This document shows positions 58,661-64,000 of a stretch of 64,000 bases of DNA, piece by piece; positions within the stretch are counted from its first letter, which is position 1, and each line of letters opens with the position of its first letter. The stretch spans positions 1 to 64,000 of the forward strand of contig JAWWNJ010000016.1 in NCBI GenBank assembly GCA_037176885.1, read 5' to 3'. This DNA is from Favolaschia claudopus (Eukaryota > Basidiomycota > Agaricomycetes > Agaricales > Mycenaceae). A program made the position numbers and the translations under genes. Under the pieces are notes generated by a model. That model was not told where the DNA came from and did not search any database. It saw nothing but the letters and a program-made list of their open reading frames with translations.

Positions 58661-60327
58661 TTAAGGGGGTGAGGAGGAGGAGGAAGGACCGCGGGAGGTG
58701 GTGGGGGGCGAGTCACTAGTGGGGACGAATGCCGCGCGAACAGGATCGTAGCGTCGTGAGGGGACGGCGGGTCCCATGCGGGGCGTATCTCCGTTGTCTT
58801 CGGGTGACGGCTCTCTGAGGTAACTGCTCGGGGGCGAAGAGGAGCTGCTGCCTCGGGTGGAAGAGAGCGAACCGGAGGTCCCAGAGCGGGACCATGAGGT
58901 AGAAGAAGGTGGCCGGTGGGAGGAGGAACTATCCCACTGCGGCTGCGGCTGGAGAGTGAATGGCGGGGGTAGGCCGAGGGCGGAGGTGGAGTAAGGTTGA
59001 TGATGCTCAGGAGGAGGAAGATTATGGGCGAACGTCGGGGAGGGGGAGGGGGACGTTAAGAACGAAGCGTGTGAAGGGGTCGTTGGCGCGGATCGCGCGA
59101 GCATCAAGTGAGAGGAAGAAGGCAGATTTTGACGTCCAGAAGGTTGGTTGAAGGTGAGCGGTGGAAGAGTCCGCGATGGATCGGGGACATTCCCAGGAAT
59201 ACGATAGAAGGGGGACGAGGATGGAAGCATTTCAGAGGTTTCAGGATCGAGCGTTCGAAGGCCCGGTAGTGAGCGGCTTGAGAAAGGCGGGGGAGGAAGC
59301 TCGCGGCTGTAATCAGCCGACGCGCTTGACGCGAGTTGGAGCATGGGGCGGCCTCTCTGTGGACCCTGACCAGGCATGCCAGGACCCAACAACTGAGGCG
59401 GTGCCTCTACAGATCCGAGGAACTGCTCCGGTGGCGGGTAACCGCTGTAGGCATGCGGCATTACGCGTCCCTCGCGCTCTCCATGCGTGAACGCGTGCTC
59501 CGAAGACGCGCCGGGAGGATATGAACTTTGTGGCGCGCTCGGGAACGAGGTATAACGAGGAGGCCCAGGTTGCGAGGAAGCCTCGCTTTGACTTCCGGGG
59601 CGACGAGCCTTTTGGCGCTGATTCTACATTCATACAGGTAAGTGTTTCGCCGAGATGAGACGAATCAAAGCTCACTTGAAACCAGATCTGTTAATAGAGC
59701 GCGTCAGTATCGACGACGACAGCAGTAACGGGGAGGGTAGCTACCTGAACCTTCCGGGCACTGAGTCCGATAGAACGTCCAACCTCTTCCCGCTTTGCCG
59801 TGGTGGGGAATCGGGACTGAGATAGAGTTATATTATCAGCACGCGCCGTTGAGGATTATGATTTTGGCACGAACCTCAGCCAGTAGAGCGTGGAGCACAG
59901 CTGATTGGTGAGGTGTGGTGAGCGTGCGAGTACGCTTCTTTTTCAGTGGGGCGACCGGGGGAGGGGTGGTCTCGGAGTAAGGGCTCATGCCTTCGGGTTC
60001 AGTATCTGCCATCCCGCTCTGGGAATCAGAGGAATGGGATGTATCTTCGGGGGATTGGCGGCGCATTCGTTTGGCCATAGGTGGACTATCGGGGGAGGGA
60101 CGTCGGTCTAAAGGGTCGTGTGTAGAGGCTTGGGATGATACAAATGAATGAAAGTGGGTGAACTGCGTGGGAGACGTCTGAGAGCTCTCTCTAGTGGTAG
60201 TGGGTGCAGGAGTGGTAGTACTAGGGTCGTCGGGTAGAGTTCGTGAAGGTGTCAGGCCAGAGGAGGAGGAGTCGGGATTAGTGGAGTAGGTATTAGGTGT
60301 GGGAGTAACTGAACGGGATTTAGACAT
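58661..60327 (-). CDS. Homeodomain transcription factor (499 aa)
   Basis: Four exons (60,327-59,875; 59,816-59,745; 59,687-59,676; 59,623-58,661) give 499 residues in frame. One exon is only 12 bp (IWFQ). The homeodomain, about residues 128-190, reads KKKRTRTLTTPHQSAVLHAL, then KREEVGRSIGLSARKVQ, then IWFQNQRQKARRP, with the helix-3 WFQNQRQKAR. The flanks are Ser/Thr/Pro-rich and disordered, as in mushroom Hom-type regulators of development. Two introns interrupt the recognition-helix region, a common position in basidiomycetes. The start MSKSRSVTPTPNTYS at 60,327 is chosen over an upstream in-frame ATG because the upstream part is not protein-like. It is not a mating-type HD1/HD2 pair: no partner gene lies beside it. 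Confidence 0.82.
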
Positions 60328-62470
60328 GCAGCGTTGGGTTGAAGAACAGGTAGTGCAGACGATGCGCCGACGCACAAATTCAACGCATTGACGAGCCCAA
60401 ACACATGCAGTAGAGAACGAAACGGAAAAAGAGGTGGTGGTGGTAGAAGGAAGAAAGCAGCAACTTGGCAGCAACTGTACACCGGGCACCGATTGCGCGT
60501 CAAATTCATGTGAGCAACGGATAACCCCACACAGTGTCCACTTTATCAGTCGCAACCGACAAGCTCAATTAGTCGCTTAACGTCTTGAAAGATTCCGTAA
60601 AGGCGATCGGAAGCTGAATCTTGGGTTCTTGAAAACATTGCGAATCATTGGTGAACCATCCAAATCCAGGCAAGCCCTCCAAGAAGATCCACGCAAACAT
60701 CGCCAGAGGGCTCAGGTATGCTTGAAGGAGGGTGCTGTCCTGTCCGAGACGGCCGATGCAGCGAGAAAAAAACAGGCACATCGCGACCGTTGCACCCAGT
60801 TAACTTCGGCTGGATATTCTGGCAACCAACAGGCTCGCAAAAGTGTGACCGTGACGAACATATATCCTTCTATGGCATGTTTTGATCGGTTCTTTTTAAG
60901 CGACGGACATGAAAGGGCTAGAACCGTCGAGTTAAGCGAGGTCCTTGAGCGGAAGATAATGGGGAAACGGGCAAACGACAATATTCATTGAGGGTAGCAA
61001 TAGCGACCTCGTCCGTTGGGATAATTAAGAAGCCATAATGACCGAGAAGGAATTAATTATCGCGATCGTGAATAATTATGAGCATTCATAGAGTCCAGCG
61101 ATCTTTGGGTGAATCCATGACAGCACGTACCCATAGTTTGCATTTCAAGTCCAGTTTCTAGTCTCAGACGAGCCCTCATACAACTCTCATACAGGTGGCG
61201 AGGGCCGATGATCGCGTAAACAGCTCGGTCTCAGCGTGGAAGTAAGTGGAGAAACAAGTCTCAGATACAACTCGAACTCACACACCGGACCTGACTCCTG
61301 AGACAGCTCTCATGGTCTCTCATAGTCTGCACAATGACGAGGTATACCCCTAAACCTGGCACCAGTTATAGAAGGTGCATGGCCGACACATGGCTAATTC
61401 CATTCATCGAGGCAGTGTAGTTTTGCGTGGGACGACAAAATTAGTTGTCGGAGTTTTGTCTAGACCCACAGCAGAAGAAGCCGCCTCCAATGTCCATCGA
61501 ATTACAGCACTAATAATTCCAAGGTTAGCAAATCTCGTCCATCCACGCGGAAGGGAACTCTGTTTGGGCGGACTTACAATTCATAAACCCCCGTTGTCAA
61601 CCGGGACGGCCGAGCTAACAGGAATCGATATTGAGGACATGCGGCTGGCGGCGACGTATAAATATTCGGATAGCGGGAATACAGAATACCAGGAACACGT
61701 ACGTCCTCTAGCGCTTAAGCGGTCGCAACGCTTCGCAACGCTGGATTGTATTATTGCCCGATATAGGTTCGGAGGAGACGCGACCTGTCACTGGTCAGCA
61801 ACAAGATATGGACCGTCGGAACGGGTCGGACATGTCCGTAGATCATCTTGGCGAGACGTCGACGCTCGTCGACGTCGCCGTGTGAAGATTGCCAGACGCC
61901 GACGTCACTGCGCGTGCTGGTGCAGGTTTGTGCAAGTTCGAAGAAGACACGCAAACGCCCGAGTTCGTTCAGGTTCAGAGAGAAACAAGAAAAAAAGCTT
62001 GATGGCCACGGAACCAGTCCACGAGCCGATGTCATGAGATCGTCGAAGGAGACCTACCGAACGCAAGGTTTCCAAATTGGCAGGGGGTAGCGGGATTTCG
62101 AGGGAGTGTATTCAATTCCAGTAGGGGGTCAGAACAATTAAGGCCAATTGCTGCAAACGAGCTGCAGAGTGTCACTTCATACTATACTGCAATCGACCCG
62201 GAATTCCAAGAAGTCGTTGACGGAGTTGTAGAACCAAGAATTACTTAAGAATTCAATGTGTGACACGAGTTGAGAGAAGGGTCGACTCCAGCCGCCAGTA
62301 CAGAATAGACCAGAGCTCAGCCATACCAGAGACGAAGTCAACAAGGCTCCTTCGGCGTCGAGTTGGGTTGAGGACTTGGACGCTCTTGGACAACTCTTGG
62401 ACGTTGTTGAACAACAGGCGTGACAGGTCACAGAGTCAAGTCACACCTCTAATCTTGCTTGCTCCTCACC
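60328..62470. other. Gene-poor region, no supported gene
   Basis: Long frames exist (for example 61,375-62,037) but show Arg/His-rich shadow composition and no motif. The right part contains the DIB1 promoter. Confidence 0.4.
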
Positions 62471-63188
62471 ATGTCGTATTTCCTCCCTCATCTCCCCTCT
62501 GGCTGGCATGTCGACGAGGCTATTAAATCTGAAGACGATCGTGTCGTGGTTATTAGGTTTGGTCACGACTGGGACAGCCAGTGCATGACAATGGACGAGA
62601 CACTCTACTCTGTAGCAGAGAAAGTCCAAAATTTTGCGGTTGTGTATCTGGTGGATATCACGGAGGTTCCGGATTTCAATAAGGTATGTGGGCGGGCGCA
62701 CGCTATACCGTTGTTTTTGAATGAAGGGGTGTAGTGATTGACTTGCTTTCAGATGTACGAGTTGTATGACCCATGCACTGTGATGTTCTTCTATCGGTGA
62801 GCCTATAAAGCTTCCTGAGGCATTCGAAAAGTGCCTGGACTGACCCCGGAACTGGCAGCAACAAACATATCATGATCGATTTGGGAACAGGAAACAACAA
62901 CAAGATGTCAGTAACACTTTGTGGCATCCTTTCTCGAAAGCTAAACTTTACCGTCTTACCTCAGAAACTGGGCTATGGATAACAAGCAAGAGGTACGTGT
63001 CTCTTTGCTCGTCGTCTTTTTAGCATTAACAGTCTTCCAGATGATCGACATCATCGAAACTGTCTATCGAGGAGCGTCCAAAGGGCGTGGTCTTGTCGTC
63101 TCTCCGAAAGGTTGGTCAAGTATTCACCGTTGCATCCCTCTGATTCTGACACGTCTACTCAGACTATTCGACGCGCTACCGCTACTGA
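62471..63188 (+). CDS. DIB1: DIB1/DIM1, U5 snRNP thioredoxin-like splicing factor (142 aa)
   Basis: Six exons (62,471-62,683; 62,753-62,796; 62,859-62,906; 62,965-62,992; 63,041-63,110; 63,163-63,188) join to 142 residues, the usual family length. The sequence is close to eukaryotic TXNL4A/Dim1: MSYFLPHLPSGWHVDEAIKS, DRVVVIRFGHDWDSQCMTMD, VYLVDITEVPDFNKMYELYD, TVMFFYRNKHIMIDLGTGNN and the C-terminal SPKDYSTRYRY. The protein has a thioredoxin fold without a redox pair. It sits in the U4/U6.U5 tri-snRNP, where it keeps the spliceosome inactive until B-complex activation. It is essential in yeasts. Confidence 0.97.
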
Positions 63189-63384
63189 GGTTACGTCGCA
63201 TTCATTTCCCTTCTCGATGCATACTCGTGCTGTGTATTTTAGCTACCGTTCATATTATACAAATTGGTTATAAGTAACAAATAACAACGAGCGGAAGAGG
63301 CATGCGCATGCGCCTCGCGGCTCACAACTATGGTGACAAAGAACAAAATAAGTCAGGCAATACATAAAGACGAAAAAAGGACCT

Positions 63385-64000
63385 CTACGCATGATGCGCT
63401 GCAGGCAGGGGCACGAATATCTGCTGGATATCCGCCGGCACCAGTTCCCGAGGCAGTGGCGCAATAGTATCCACAGGCGCATGCTTGACAAGAGCCAGCA
63501 AATTCAGTCGTAAATTGCGCATCACAGCGCTCTCGCCGTCACCTGCACCGTTCATGACCACATCAGGGTCGGCCGCTTCCTGCTTCATAGGACCATCTCC
63601 ACCGCGTTCCGCCGCCTGCAACTGACGAATGATCAACCCCGCAACATGGTCAAGCACCGTATTCATCTGCGCCGGACCTCTCCCAACCAGATCTTTCCCA
63701 GCCCACTCCTTCTCGCTCTGCCCGACCTCTTCCGGTGTGCGTATCAGCGCAGCCATGTCCAGTTTCCCTGCGTATATGTGCCGCAGAGCTGCCAGTGCTG
63801 CGTCTGCATGAGGGCGCACGTGGAGTGCGGCGGAGACACGAGCAGGGAGTTTGTCGCCATCCTGAGCCTGCGCCTGCTTCGCGCCTTTGGCGGCGTCAGG
63901 TCTTGAATGAGCGAGTTCGAGGGCAGTGCGCTGGAGGAGGGTATGTCGGCCTTCAGTAATTGGCGTTACAATTTGCTGATCGACCCAGGATGCAAGTAAT
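63385..64000 (-). CDS. C-terminal part of an unidentified protein (runs off the window)
   Basis: The minus-strand frame is open from the window edge to a stop at 63,385 (about 204 residues). It reads LLASWVDQQIVTPITEGRHT, LQRTALELAHSRPDAAKGAK, AALAALRHIYAGKLDMAALI, MNTVLDHVAGLIIRQLQAAE and DTIAPLPRELVPADIQQIFV. It is helical, Ala/Leu-rich and clearly coding, with no recognised domain. No intron is needed in the visible part. Confidence 0.6.
   Translation of the reverse strand, partial: LLASWVDQQIVTPITEGRHTLLQRTALELAHSRPDAAKGAKQAQAQDGDKLPARVSAALHVRPHADAALAALRHIYAGKLDMAALIRTPEEVGQSEKEWAGKDLVGRGPAQMNTVLDHVAGLIIRQLQAAERGGDGPMKQEAADPDVVMNGAGDGESAVMRNLRLNLLALVKHAPVDTIAPLPRELVPADIQQIFVPLPAAHHA

Noticed and set aside
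58661..60327. Mating-type HD locus
   Set aside because: There is a single homeodomain gene without a divergently transcribed HD partner, and the long Ser/Pro-rich C-terminus fits Hom-type regulators better.
61375..62037. 220-residue plus-strand ORF
   Set aside because: It has an Arg/His-rich tail, no domain, and multiple overlapping open frames. Judged to be chance.
1..64000. CRISPR arrays, bacterial operons or ribosome-binding sites
   Set aside because: The window is fungal nuclear DNA with spliced genes, and no such array is present.

Overview
The window is nuclear DNA of a filamentous basidiomycete, most likely Agaricomycetes. The reasons are short introns (about 45-65 bp, GT-AG with a few GC-AG), Ty3/Gypsy Gag-Pol proteins of a lineage common in mushroom-forming fungi, a Tad-like LINE ORF1, an NB-ARC/TPR NLR-like gene, and conserved single-copy eukaryotic genes (CAND1, DIB1, xylulokinase). 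The species cannot be fixed from sequence alone.

Layout. 0-8.4 kb: an alpha/beta-hydrolase (minus), a CAND1 gene (plus) with about 13 apparent single-base frameshifts, and a frameshifted hypothetical gene. 8.4-12.6 kb: gene-poor repeats and the 5' half of an old retrotransposon gag with a collagen-like stretch. 12,618-33,011: one very large (20.4 kb) LTR retrotransposon with 1.81-kb, more than 99% identical LTRs, a PBS, a PPT, and Gag, protease and RT-RNaseH-integrase on the plus strand. 33-35.5 kb: a host reading frame cut off by the 3' LTR. 35.5-40 kb: an intact NLR-like gene and a small spliced gene. 40-49.6 kb: two terminal-inverted-repeat elements, a LINE ORF1 fragment and several unusual palindromes. 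49.6-64 kb: xylulokinase, a possible Crinkler-like relic, a possible F-box relic, a TOPORS-like RING E3 gene, a homeodomain transcription-factor gene, DIB1 and the C-terminus of an unidentified gene.

The most unusual feature is inside the big LTR element. Between pol and the 3' LTR lie about 8.5 kb with five intron-containing genes, all antisense to gag-pol. Four of them encode a Zn2Cys6-type cysteine cluster (C-x2-C-x6-C-x8-C-x2-C-x6..8-C). In all four a phase-0 intron sits exactly four residues before the first cysteine, which points to one duplicated gene family. The fifth encodes a small acidic/basic protein with a helical C-terminus. Because they are antisense, their introns would not be recognised in the genomic RNA and could survive reverse transcription.

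The whole element, LTRs included, is strongly enriched in the hexamer AGCGGG/CCCGCT, which contains the CGG triplet that Zn2Cys6 proteins usually bind. This suggests a self-encoded regulator with a built-in array of sites. That is inference and needs testing.

Caveat. Single-base frameshifts are concentrated in 0.4-8.4 kb and 11.4-18.6 kb, while long genes elsewhere are perfectly open. Local consensus errors are therefore likely and those gene models are provisional.
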